NCBI GenBank assembly: GCA_022072025.1
Contig: JAJVIP010000026.1
Coordinates: 1 to 64,000 of the forward strand
Length of the DNA: 64,000 nucleotides
DNA from: Elusimicrobiota bacterium
Lineage (GTDB): Bacteria > Elusimicrobiota > Elusimicrobia > F11
Direction: 5' to 3'
Position numbers and translations under genes: made by a program
Shown here: positions 1 through 8,449 of the stretch, in pieces
Layout: each line of letters starts with the position of its first letter
How positions within the stretch are numbered: the first letter of the stretch is position 1
Notes under the pieces: generated by a model
Told to the model about the DNA's origin: nothing
Database searches by the model: none
What the model saw: only the letters and a program-made list of their open reading frames with translations

Positions 1-2
1 GA

Positions 3-125
3 AAGGATGCGGTCAGTAAACGGCGCTTACAAGGCGTTCAAGGGAGGGTGAAGAATTCAGAATTTTGTGTCGCGGCTACAAAGGCAAAAGCCTTAACACA
101 ACACATAACTGAACTCTTCACATAA
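3..125 (+). CDS. 3' end of an upstream phage-type gene (partial)
   Basis: An open frame enters from the left edge and stops at 123-125, two bases before the ATG of the large tail protein. That spacing is typical of a phage late operon. About 40 residues are visible and are not recognisable. A competing frame starting at base 1 stops at 49-51, so the frame choice is uncertain. Confidence 0.3.
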   Translation, partial: KDAVSKRRLQGVQGRVKNSEFCVAATKAKALTQHITELFT

Positions 126-127
126 TA

Positions 128-3100
128 ATGCCGAAACTAACCTTCGACACCAAAGCGGAATGGGATCAGGCGGTCGAAAACGTCGGCATCGATACTGATG
201 ACGCGGGGTGCGTCCTGTCTGCGGGCGCGACGCCGTTGTTATTAGCGGATGATTTCAACGATGGCTCGCGGGATCCGCTTTGGAAAGGCCACATCACCAA
301 TTCCCTGATTGCCGCATTTGATCCACCGGGTCCGTCCGATGAGCCGCTGGGCGTCACCAACTTACGAACCAAGCTCGCACAGTCGTTCACCCTGCCGATA
401 CCGATTCAATTAAGCGAGATCCAGCTGAAGCTCGAAGAGTTCGTCATAACAACGATCTCTCCGGATTTGATTGTCGAAATCCGGGATGATGACAGCGGGA
501 AACCCTCCGGGAACATTCTGGCTTCCCGCACGATCCCTTACGCCAGCTTGACGCCGATCAACGGGTGGACGGTGTTTGATTTTCCCGATCTCCCGCCCCT
601 TCCGTCCGGCCAAAAGTTGTGGATTGTCTTCACCACCAATCCCATCGGATCATCCGGCGAACATATCAATTGGCTTTACGATCTATCCCAGGATCTTCCC
701 GGCCAGAACCTGATGTTCCTCAACGGAAGCACGGGACAATGGAACACGCAATTTGTTCCGACCCATGATTTCTATTTCCGAATCAGTCGGGCCATTGACC
801 TGAACCCAAAGCCAACGGAAGGGGGAGGATTTTTAAGTTTCGAATATCAGAACACAAGCGGATCCGGCGAGCATATCCATATGATCCGCGATGTCGCGCA
901 GGGCGATTGGGAGATGGAACTGCGCTTTCGGTTGAGGCGGCTCGCTCCCATATTTAATTCCGGCCAGTTTGTGATCGGAATATTGCAGGGCACACGAACT
1001 GCGCTGGACGGGGCGGCACGAACAGCGAAGTTGCTTCACGAATTCCGGTTCAACACGCAGAACAATTTCAATGTCAGCTACGACGCCCGGATGGTGGACG
1101 GGAGCGGAACGATTCACGCCTCTGGTTCCGGGACATGGCCGAATATCAATGTCCAGAACGGATTTCTCGCCAACGATCCTCATATCTTTAATCTCAAAGC
1201 CACGCGAGTTGGGAACGGGATCAAATACCTCCTCTATCACTCCGACAACCCTGCGAATATTTTGTTGGAAACGAGCGTTTCTCCTACTGTCCGGGATCTT
1301 GGCGGCGATATTTTCTTCGACATTGGATCAACGTCGCTCTTTAACTCCTCTTTCGGTGTCGCTTTTGACCTCGACTACCTCTATCTCAATTCACCGCCCG
1401 TGGAATTACCAATGGGTTTCCTTCGATTGCGTCACAGCTTTGGCGTCAACACCAAACTGGAGAACTTTGAGTTCCGGCGGCAGATTCCCGTTGTCGGTGA
1501 CAAAGTGGAACTGCAATTCCGTTCCGGCAACACCGTCGCGGAATTAGAAGCGGCCTCATTTGGCTCCATCGTGGCGACACAACCGGGATCGTTTGATCCG
1601 GGCAACCCGCAGAATCTCTATGAGAAGGCCGTTCTCAATACCCCGATGGCCAAGTTTTTTGAGACGAAATTGTCGCTTACCAAAGCGTCGCCATCACCCA
1701 TCTTGGAATTGTACGCGCTGGAGTTCACGCCGGAGGCCACACCCGCGCCGGAGCCGGAAGAGGCCAAACCGATTCTCACATACCGGCGGATCATCGATTC
1801 CAATTCTGATTGGGGCCGCGCTATTGAGAAATCATCCTCCATCGCGATTGTGAACGGCATGGCGACGCTCTCGCCCGTGTTCCAAGACCTGTTCGACGCC
1901 TTCGTGATCGGGTCCGATTGGTCGGTCTATCAGCGAAACGCCAACGTGTTCTCGTCGCTGGGGTTCTTGCGGATGAACATCTTGGGCGGAGACGCCGATG
2001 CGATTCTGGTCAAGACCGCTACCGTCCCCGCCGCCTTCACCGCCACGGTTCGGTGGAAACTGGAAGATTTAGCCGCCATGCAGAACGGAGCGACCTTCAA
2101 CGTCTTTTCGGTCTTCAATGGCCCGACGTTGCCGACCCCCAACGATATTCGTGTGGGCGGTCTTGGCACATCTACCACGCACCACACCATCATCATCCGC
2201 CGAGCCAAGGGAGGAGATGGGTCGCACCGATTCGGAATTGTGGCCTGCCGATCTGATGGCGTGTTTGTGGGTTGGAATGAGGCGACCCAAACGTGGGTAC
2301 CGGGAGCCGGCGATCAAGTGATTCCTGCCGGCAAAGAAGCCACGTTGTGGACCTTTGAGATTTCCGTTATCGGCGGCGTATTGATCATCAAGGCCAAGGA
2401 CGACCAGTCGGTCATTCGGTTTGATACCAGCCTCCAGCCGCTCAACATCAAGATCAACGACAACCAAAGGTGGCTGGTGCTGGGCGATAGCGACCTTTCC
2501 GACATGCCGTCCGGTACCACTCAACTCTTTGATTCCGTCGAGACGAATATCCCAACGAGCGGAGCGTCCAGCGGGTTCATCCGGTTTCGAGATTCGTTGG
2601 GGGCGAGGGGCCGACTCGAAACAATTAAAGTTATTCCGTCCACGCTCATACAAACCGATCCCGCGCCAATCAGCATTAAAGCGCGATCCGCCGATTCGGT
2701 GGAGGATCTCATCAACGTCTCGTTCAAAGATTCCGGTCAATTTGTTCCCAGTGTTTTCGGGAACGAACTTAATTTGGATGTGCCGCCCGGCGCTTTTGTC
2801 GAGGTTGAACTCAGCCTTTTTTCTCAATCGCCGGGACCAGAGATCCAATTCCTGTCTTGGGAGATTGAGCCGCTCATTGACGACACGCCGCTGATCTTGT
2901 CGTTGGACGCCGTCACGCCGGACGCGGTGGCGGTGTCCTCATCCGTCGGCGCGGCGCAACCAGAGAACCAATCCACCGTTCCGAATGTGAAAGACGGCGA
3001 CCCCGACACCCAATGGATTTCCACAACAGGTTTGGAGGGATTTGGAATTTCATGGTCCCTGACCTTGGGATTCAAGAAAGGGACGATTTTCTTTGAAGAG

Positions 3101-3661
3101 ATCATCGACAGCATCATCTTCCGAAACACCAATTTCAAGAAGGTCACCATCACGCTCACCGAATTGAACTCCAACAATCCAGAAACAGTGTTCTCTGGTG
3201 AGTTGCTGACGACCGACGCCATCATCACCTTCCCGCCGAAATTAACCGCCCAGATCATCATCGCGATTGAGACGAGCCAATCTCAGAACGAGTTGAAAAC
3301 GCTTGGAGAGATTTACGCGGGGAGGCTACTCGTGGCGTTGCCGAACTTTACTCGTTATGAGCCGAAGCGCGAGCTGGTGGAGTCCGGGACGCTCCGAACC
3401 TTGGGCGGAAAGATTGTGGCTTTCCGTGGCCGCGACAAATACATGTGCCGCTGGACGGTGGAACAGGTTTCAAAGGAATTAAAGGACGTCTTGGAAGAGA
3501 CGTTCAAAACAAACGCCTTAGTGACGTTCTGGCCGGAGCCGAAATTCCGAACGCGCGACATTTACGACGTCGCATGGAAACTGGAAGAGATTCCGTTTCC
3601 CTACACCGATTTATTCAAAACCGCCGGACACACCATCGAGGCGGAGATGACTGAGGTATAG
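128..3661 (+). CDS. large phage tail / adhesin-like protein (1177 aa)
   Basis: A very large beta-rich protein without signal peptide or membrane segment. It contains repeated blocks: two passages of the type GFLRLRHSFG / GFIRFRDSLG (about residues 430 and 815), each preceded by a region resembling a LamG/concanavalin-like sandwich (DDFNDGS near 40, DLFDAF near 588). Near residue 950-1000 a discoidin-like stretch (DGDPDTQW) suggests carbohydrate binding. The last 110 residues look like a conserved tail-protein end. Downstream genes encode an amidase and a holin-like protein, so a virion tail or receptor-binding role is likely. Family assignment is by composition and context only. The start ATG at 128 follows directly after the preceding open frame. 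Confidence 0.6.
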   Translation: MPKLTFDTKAEWDQAVENVGIDTDDAGCVLSAGATPLLLADDFNDGSRDPLWKGHITNSLIAAFDPPGPSDEPLGVTNLRTKLAQSFTLPIPIQLSEIQLKLEEFVITTISPDLIVEIRDDDSGKPSGNILASRTIPYASLTPINGWTVFDFPDLPPLPSGQKLWIVFTTNPIGSSGEHINWLYDLSQDLPGQNLMFLNGSTGQWNTQFVPTHDFYFRISRAIDLNPKPTEGGGFLSFEYQNTSGSGEHIHMIRDVAQGDWEMELRFRLRRLAPIFNSGQFVIGILQGTRTALDGAARTAKLLHEFRFNTQNNFNVSYDARMVDGSGTIHASGSGTWPNINVQNGFLANDPHIFNLKATRVGNGIKYLLYHSDNPANILLETSVSPTVRDLGGDIFFDIGSTSLFNSSFGVAFDLDYLYLNSPPVELPMGFLRLRHSFGVNTKLENFEFRRQIPVVGDKVELQFRSGNTVAELEAASFGSIVATQPGSFDPGNPQNLYEKAVLNTPMAKFFETKLSLTKASPSPILELYALEFTPEATPAPEPEEAKPILTYRRIIDSNSDWGRAIEKSSSIAIVNGMATLSPVFQDLFDAFVIGSDWSVYQRNANVFSSLGFLRMNILGGDADAILVKTATVPAAFTATVRWKLEDLAAMQNGATFNVFSVFNGPTLPTPNDIRVGGLGTSTTHHTIIIRRAKGGDGSHRFGIVACRSDGVFVGWNEATQTWVPGAGDQVIPAGKEATLWTFEISVIGGVLIIKAKDDQSVIRFDTSLQPLNIKINDNQRWLVLGDSDLSDMPSGTTQLFDSVETNIPTSGASSGFIRFRDSLGARGRLETIKVIPSTLIQTDPAPISIKARSADSVEDLINVSFKDSGQFVPSVFGNELNLDVPPGAFVEVELSLFSQSPGPEIQFLSWEIEPLIDDTPLILSLDAVTPDAVAVSSSVGAAQPENQSTVPNVKDGDPDTQWISTTGLEGFGISWSLTLGFKKGTIFFEEIIDSIIFRNTNFKKVTITLTELNSNNPETVFSGELLTTDAIITFPPKLTAQIIIAIETSQSQNELKTLGEIYAGRLLVALPNFTRYEPKRELVESGTLRTLGGKIVAFRGRDKYMCRWTVEQVSKELKDVLEETFKTNALVTFWPEPKFRTRDIYDVAWKLEEIPFPYTDLFKTAGHTIEAEMTEV

Positions 3662-3689
3662 GGACGGTCGTCCCAAGGAGGAATCAACA

Positions 3690-4121
3690 ATGGCAAACCA
3701 AGACGCTTTGAGAGACGGAAATAGAACGCCGACGCTTCTCTTCGAGCAAACCAATGAAATTCGACGCGTGTCGGAAGTGAATCCGCTACCCGTTGCTGTG
3801 GTAGGAACGAACTTTGGGCTCACCACCGTTACGCTGGAAAAAGTGGGCCCCGGAACGGTCACACTGATAACTCCCGCAGCAGGAAAGAAGATCACTGTGC
3901 GCGGGGCTGTAATCACGCTGGAATCCGCAACAGGAGCCGAAGTGGATATTCGCTTCGCCACCACCAACAAACTCATTCACAAGGTTTATCGGGGCGATCA
4001 AACCGGCGGTTACGTCGAGTTGAACCTCGAAGGCAATGTGAATGAGCTGGTGAATGCGGTGATCGTGGGCATATCAGCGGGGCAGAAAGTGTTCTTTATC
4101 GTGAACTATCAGGAGAAATAA
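3690..4121 (+). CDS. small phage-type structural protein (143 aa)
   Basis: Starts at ATG 3690 after a clear AAGGAGG Shine-Dalgarno. A beta-rich, soluble protein with no recognised catalytic motif; the middle region (VTLITPAAGKKITVRGAVI) resembles a beta-sandwich head or tail decoration domain. It sits between the large tail protein and the lysis genes and is tightly spaced with both, so it is most likely a tail or tail-tip component. I do not recognise the family. Confidence 0.5.
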   Translation: MANQDALRDGNRTPTLLFEQTNEIRRVSEVNPLPVAVVGTNFGLTTVTLEKVGPGTVTLITPAAGKKITVRGAVITLESATGAEVDIRFATTNKLIHKVYRGDQTGGYVELNLEGNVNELVNAVIVGISAGQKVFFIVNYQEK

Positions 4122-4122
4122 C

Positions 4123-4500
4123 GTGGAGAAGGAAACCGAGCCTCACGATTATTCGCTTTATCTCGCCGCCGACGAGAAAATCGACAAATTAAAAGAGCAG
4201 GTGAGCGAGCTCTTTCAGAAAGATCACGCCAACAAGGAGTGCATCGCTCATCTGGACGACCGCTTAAATCTCGGCGTCGCCCAAACGGGCCGTGAGAATT
4301 CCGCCAAGATCATGGAAATGGCGGTCAAGTTGAACGACTTCCAACATGAATTAATCGCCGAGAAATCCACGGTGGTTCATCTGGAAAAAGTCTTGGGCCG
4401 GATCATGGCGGGCATTTTCTGGGTGAGTTTCACTGGCGTCATGGGCGGGATGATTGCGCTCGCGTACCAAGTTGTGAAGGTCAGGTTATTCGGAGGATAG
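4123..4500 (+). CDS. coiled-coil membrane-anchored phage protein (125 aa)
   Basis: The start is GTG at 4123, one base after the stop of the previous gene. Residues 15-95 are charged and heptad-like. Residues about 95-120 form one hydrophobic helix (IFWVSFTGVMGGMIALAYQVV). This arrangement is found in phage proteins placed just before the endolysin, and a lysis accessory or holin-like role is plausible but unproven. It is followed after four bases by the amidase gene. Confidence 0.45.
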   Translation: MEKETEPHDYSLYLAADEKIDKLKEQVSELFQKDHANKECIAHLDDRLNLGVAQTGRENSAKIMEMAVKLNDFQHELIAEKSTVVHLEKVLGRIMAGIFWVSFTGVMGGMIALAYQVVKVRLFGG

Positions 4501-4504
4501 ATCG

Positions 4505-5068
4505 ATGGCTTTGAATTTGAGCATCCCAATCAAGAACGCCCGGAAATGGAAGGGCATATGCTGGCACCATTCGGCGTCACCCGACAAAGTGACGCGGGAT
4601 TGGGATTCCATCGTGAAGTATCACACCAGTTACCGGATTGATTTCAACATCGTCACCAAAGAGGGATTCGAACGCCGGTTGGCTTTGCATCAGGGCAAGG
4701 TCTTCCAGAAGCCGTGGAACGCGGTTGGTTACCACGCGGGGACGGAACTCGTCGACGGCAAGCCGGTGTTCTCGTGGGGCCGCTCTCTATCCATGACCGG
4801 CGCTCACGCGGGCGTGGCCGGCGTTTCAAATAAATTCAACGAGGATTTTATCGGGATCTGTTGCATTGGAAACTACGACGCCATATCGCCAGATCCCGCC
4901 CTGTGGAATTTCAATTTGGAAGTGACCCGCGCTTTTATGAAGGCGTTCAACATCCCCAAAGAGCAAGTGATCGGCCACCGAGAAGTTTTTGACCGATTAA
5001 AAATTCCAAGACAAAAGTCGTGCCCTGGAAATTCATGGAATCTCCAGATTTTCCGAGCCGAATTATAG
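4505..5068 (+). CDS. N-acetylmuramoyl-L-alanine amidase, phage endolysin (Amidase_2/PGRP fold)
   Basis: Predicted to hydrolyse the amide bond between MurNAc and L-Ala in peptidoglycan. Zinc-ligand positions of the Amidase_2 family are visible: CWHHSAS near residue 20, GYHAG near 79, GAHAGVAG near 99 and the C-terminal GHRE...SCPGN block (about 158-178). The length of 187 aa matches stand-alone phage lysozymes. There is no signal peptide, so release needs the holin-like protein encoded 15 bases downstream. A cellular recycling amidase is less likely given the neighbours. Confidence 0.85.
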   Translation: MALNLSIPIKNARKWKGICWHHSASPDKVTRDWDSIVKYHTSYRIDFNIVTKEGFERRLALHQGKVFQKPWNAVGYHAGTELVDGKPVFSWGRSLSMTGAHAGVAGVSNKFNEDFIGICCIGNYDAISPDPALWNFNLEVTRAFMKAFNIPKEQVIGHREVFDRLKIPRQKSCPGNSWNLQIFRAEL

Positions 5069-5083
5069 AGGAGGACACATCAA

Positions 5084-5395
5084 ATGGAACCAGCAAGCAT
5101 GATCGCAATTATCACCGCCGCCATACCGTTCGTCACGGCGGCCGCGAAGAGAATACTCAAGACGGACACATGGGGAGAGCGTAAGCGCGGGTGGAACGCC
5201 TTGTTGCCGATTTTGATCGGCGTTGTTTCGGCGGGTGTATATGCCCATTCTCAAGGAAGCGATTGGGTCACGTCACTCGCGATTGGCCTTGGATCGGGCG
5301 GAGTCGCCTCGAGCGCACGTGACATCGATAAGAACCTTATTCATTTGGCACGTGCAATTTTAGAATCCATGAAGAAAACAAAGCCCGTTTCTTAA
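5084..5395 (+). CDS. holin-like small membrane protein (103 aa)
   Basis: Small protein with a hydrophobic N-terminal segment (MIAIITAAIPFVTAAAKRI) and a second one (LLPILIGVVSAGVYAHS), followed by a short amphipathic tail. It starts 15 bases after the endolysin and has a good GAGGA ribosome site. Two-helix proteins beside an endolysin usually form the lysis pore, so holin is the best call. Sequence alone does not prove it. Confidence 0.55.
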   Translation: MEPASMIAIITAAIPFVTAAAKRILKTDTWGERKRGWNALLPILIGVVSAGVYAHSQGSDWVTSLAIGLGSGGVASSARDIDKNLIHLARAILESMKKTKPVS

Positions 5396-5401
5396 TTGTC
5401 G

Positions 5402-5430
5402 TTGTTGGCGATGGTTTTTGGAGGTATACT
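5402..5430 (+). promoter_or_regulatory. candidate sigma70 promoter for the metal-efflux operon
   Basis: TTGTTG (5402-5407), 17-base spacer, TATACT (5425-5430). The start site would fall near 5437, only about three bases before the ATG at 5440, so the first mRNA could be leaderless. This is a pattern match only. Confidence 0.35.
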
Positions 5431-5439
5431 TAGCTTCTA

Positions 5440-5841
5440 ATGGCTAAGAAAGGGCTTTTCATTTTTATATTGAGCATTGTGACCCTGGGAACCACTGGAT
5501 CAGCGTGGAGCCAAGCGCAGTGTTTGAAGATGATGTCTGCCCCTAACCCCTCTTGTTGCTGCCCGACCGAAAAAGGTTTAGAAGACTGCTGTCCGATTCC
5601 GACGGAAAAGACAGATTGTCCGATGTTGTCTCAAGCCGCACATCCCGCAATTGCCGACGTTCCATTCAAATTCGCGGCTCATTTTGATTTGGTGTCTGTC
5701 GGTACGCTTGTTGTTGACGACGTAAAGCCTTATCTAATTTTTAGTGACGTTGATCCTTCGATTCAGTCTGTGCGTACAGACCTTCTTAGGCGTTCCATCC
5801 CGCAGTTTCGCGCTCCTCCCGCAACACCTGTCGCTGCTTAA
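5440..5841 (+). CDS. Cys-rich secreted protein at head of metal efflux operon (133 aa)
   Basis: An N-terminal signal peptide (about residues 1-25, ending ...SAWSQA) is followed by a Cys-dense segment (residues 27-68) containing CCC, CC and further single Cys plus Met residues. The rest is ordinary and ends Pro/Ala-rich. It sits 70 bases upstream of the TolC-type gene of the efflux operon. A periplasmic metal chaperone or sensor for Cu/Ag-type ions is inferred from composition and position. I do not recognise a named family. Confidence 0.55.
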   Translation: MAKKGLFIFILSIVTLGTTGSAWSQAQCLKMMSAPNPSCCCPTEKGLEDCCPIPTEKTDCPMLSQAAHPAIADVPFKFAAHFDLVSVGTLVVDDVKPYLIFSDVDPSIQSVRTDLLRRSIPQFRAPPATPVAA

Positions 5842-5910
5842 TTAAGCAGCATTTTCGTCCCCAATAAGAAAATCAATAAAGGCCGTTTTCTGTATGGCCA
5901 CAGGTGTGTT

Positions 5911-7215
5911 ATGAAAAAAAATTATTTGTGTTATTTATTCTTTCTATTAATTTCGTTCATTTCTATCGGTTATTCCCAAGAGCCGAAATCAAATGAGCCG
6001 ATCTCGCTAGAAGATGTCCTATTGATGGCGCGAGAGAGAAATCCGGACATCACATCCAGTATGCAGGGGTGGGAAGCTATGAAAGCTGGAATTAGCCCTG
6101 CAAAAACCTGGCCAGACCCAACCTTTTCCTATGTTGACGAAAAAATACCGAGCGGTATGGAAGGTGTTGAGCCGGAAACCATGAAACAATATCGAGTCGA
6201 GCAAATGATCCCATTTCCTGGGAAGCTCTCCACCGACTCAAAAATGAAATATCACGAAGCCCGTATAGCGGAGTCAAAATATCGCGACAAAATTCTTGAG
6301 GTTTATCGTGATGTGCGAGCGCGGTATTACCAGCTTTACCTCACCGACCGTTCCATTGAACTGGCGCGTCAAAGCGTTGAACTCATGAAAAATATCTTAC
6401 GAACAGCTCAAGCGCGACTGAGTTCAGGCCAGTCCACTTCGGCCGATGTGTTTATGGCTCAAACAGAACTGCGAAAGATGGAAAACATGTTATTTGAGCA
6501 GGAACAGCAAAAGACCTTAATCCAAATCGAGCTAAATACACTTTTGAATCAACCTACAGAGACTGCGTGGGGTAAAACAAAAGCTCCGGAGGTGGTTGAT
6601 ATTCCTGTTTCACTCGTAGACCTACAAGCGCTGTCTGAAACATCAAGCCCTATGGTTGCTGTGGCAATGCATGAAGTTGATCACAGCCACGCCATGAAAA
6701 AACGCAGCCGCTTGGGATACGCCCCCGACTTTGGGGTGATGTATGAACGGCAAACAATGGCTGAAGGCCCCGCGGGCCGAGAGGTGGGCGTATCTGTAAC
6801 TTTCCCTTTGTGGTTCTCACGCCCGCGTGGCGAAATTCGCGCCGCCACAGCACATTTCTTGGAAGCCGAATCTGCATCTCAAGGAATGCGAAACATGGTT
6901 CGCAAAATGGTTCATATGGAGTTCACCGAAACCAATACCTATTTGCGCTTGACTCGGAGTTATGTCCAGGGTCTTTTGCCCGCAGCTCGCGGGACGTTGG
7001 ACGTGACGCGTGAGCATTACGTGAGTGGGCGTGGTGATTTCATTCGTTTCTTGGAAGCTTTCCGCGCGTGGATAACCGCAAATATCGAATATGAAAATCA
7101 GCTTTTCCATTATGGAGAACACTGGAGCGAACTCGAACGATGGGTTGGAATTGACCTGTTACGAGCAAAAGAAGCGCTTCATAAAAAAGAATTGGAGGCG
7201 CCCAATGAACATTAA
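5911..7215 (+). CDS. outer membrane efflux protein (TolC/CusC type)
   Basis: Outer-membrane exit duct of a tripartite RND pump. It has a signal peptide (about residues 1-22), then the two helical repeats of the OEP family: the first around SLEDVLLMARERNPDI (near residue 30), the second after residue 225. Its length of 434 aa is normal. No N-terminal lipobox Cys is evident, unlike CusC of E. coli. The 3' end overlaps the next gene by 11 bases (7205-7215), which implies translational coupling. Function follows from family plus the adjacent adaptor and pump. Confidence 0.85.
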   Translation: MKKNYLCYLFFLLISFISIGYSQEPKSNEPISLEDVLLMARERNPDITSSMQGWEAMKAGISPAKTWPDPTFSYVDEKIPSGMEGVEPETMKQYRVEQMIPFPGKLSTDSKMKYHEARIAESKYRDKILEVYRDVRARYYQLYLTDRSIELARQSVELMKNILRTAQARLSSGQSTSADVFMAQTELRKMENMLFEQEQQKTLIQIELNTLLNQPTETAWGKTKAPEVVDIPVSLVDLQALSETSSPMVAVAMHEVDHSHAMKKRSRLGYAPDFGVMYERQTMAEGPAGREVGVSVTFPLWFSRPRGEIRAATAHFLEAESASQGMRNMVRKMVHMEFTETNTYLRLTRSYVQGLLPAARGTLDVTREHYVSGRGDFIRFLEAFRAWITANIEYENQLFHYGEHWSELERWVGIDLLRAKEALHKKELEAPNEH

Positions 7216-8440
7216 AAAAATCGGGACTTATTTGTTTTTTACCCTTTTGCTCTTAGGGGTGATTGGCTGGACAGTTGGATGCCGCAAAGCCGAGAAAGAT
7301 CATGCCGCGGCCGACGGTACTCACCAGCAATATTACTGCCCAATGCACCCGCAGATTGTTTCTGATAAGCCCGGCGATTGTCCCATCTGCAATATGCGGC
7401 TTGTTCCGACGGAAAAAGAAGATGAGATTCAAATGGAATCCAAAGAAAAAAAGATTCTCTTTTATCGGCATCCAATGAATCCACAAGTAACGTCCCCTGT
7501 GCCGGCGAAAGATGATATGGGCATGGATTACGTTCCTGTTTACGAAGGTGAGGAACATGGCGATATAGAGATACCTGGGCAGGCGAATGTGAAGATGGTT
7601 CCATCCCAACAACAGTTGATCGGAGTGGAAATCTCGGTGCTCGAGAAAAGGCCGATCATCGCGACCATCCAAGCTTCTGCGCGTGTGGCTTATGACCCCA
7701 ATCTTTATAGCGCCATCGTTGAATATCAGCAGACGCTCGCGAATCTTCCATCCGCGACGGATAGCGGAACATCTCCCTATCAAACGGAGAGCGAGAGGAC
7801 AGTGCGAGCCGCAAAACTTCGCTTGCGCCAGATGGGTCTTTCGGAAGACCAAATCGAAAAAGTGAGTCAGCCGGACTATGACCCATCAAATTTATTGGTT
7901 ACCAAGGCCGGAGAATCGGTTTGGGTTTATGCCGACGTGTATGAGTACGAAGCGTCTTCTGTAAAGATTGGTCAGGCCGTGGAATTAACGGGACCTTCGC
8001 TTGAAGGTCGCGTCTTAAAAGGGACCGTTAAGTCAGTTGATACGGTTCTGAATCCAGAAACACGCACATTACGAGCTCGCATTGAAGTGCTGAACGCTGG
8101 TGGAATCTTAAAACCCGAAATGTACGTTACCGCCCATCTTAAAACCGAGCAGGGGCGTTTCCTTGCTGTCCCCAAGAGCGCCATTATGCCGACAGGTACT
8201 CGTCAGCTGGCTTTCGTCGAGAAAACTCCCGGTCAATTTGAACCTCGCGAGGTGCAATTGGGTAAACAGGGCGACGATTATTTCCAAGTGTTGGCGGGTC
8301 TCAAGGAAGGGGACAGAGTTGTGACATCCGCCAATTTCTTGATCGATTCCGAATCGAAAATCAAAGCGGCGATTCAGAGCGCAGGACAGAAATCTGGTCA
8401 GGCGTCGTCAGAAAAAACGTCGACGACGCATCAACATTAG
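7205..8440 (+). CDS. RND efflux periplasmic adaptor with heavy-metal-binding domain (CusB type)
   Basis: Start chosen at ATG 7205, inside the end of the outer membrane gene; a longer frame from 7091 would add residues unlike the family. There is a signal/lipobox-like N terminus (LLLGVIGWTVGC). Next comes a metal-binding module with YYCPMHPQI and CPICNMRL, and a second degenerate copy (YRHPMNPQV...DDMGMDYVPVY). The barrel-sandwich and beta-barrel domains of membrane fusion proteins follow. The Cys/His/Met-rich modules indicate Cu/Ag-type substrates handed to the pump. Confidence 0.88.
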   Translation: MNIKKIGTYLFFTLLLLGVIGWTVGCRKAEKDHAAADGTHQQYYCPMHPQIVSDKPGDCPICNMRLVPTEKEDEIQMESKEKKILFYRHPMNPQVTSPVPAKDDMGMDYVPVYEGEEHGDIEIPGQANVKMVPSQQQLIGVEISVLEKRPIIATIQASARVAYDPNLYSAIVEYQQTLANLPSATDSGTSPYQTESERTVRAAKLRLRQMGLSEDQIEKVSQPDYDPSNLLVTKAGESVWVYADVYEYEASSVKIGQAVELTGPSLEGRVLKGTVKSVDTVLNPETRTLRARIEVLNAGGILKPEMYVTAHLKTEQGRFLAVPKSAIMPTGTRQLAFVEKTPGQFEPREVQLGKQGDDYFQVLAGLKEGDRVVTSANFLIDSESKIKAAIQSAGQKSGQASSEKTSTTHQH

Positions 8441-8449
8441 GACCCACTT

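Noticed and set aside
2069-2848. 259-codon minus-strand ORF inside the tail protein gene
   Set aside because: Antisense of an intact long coding frame; no ribosome site.
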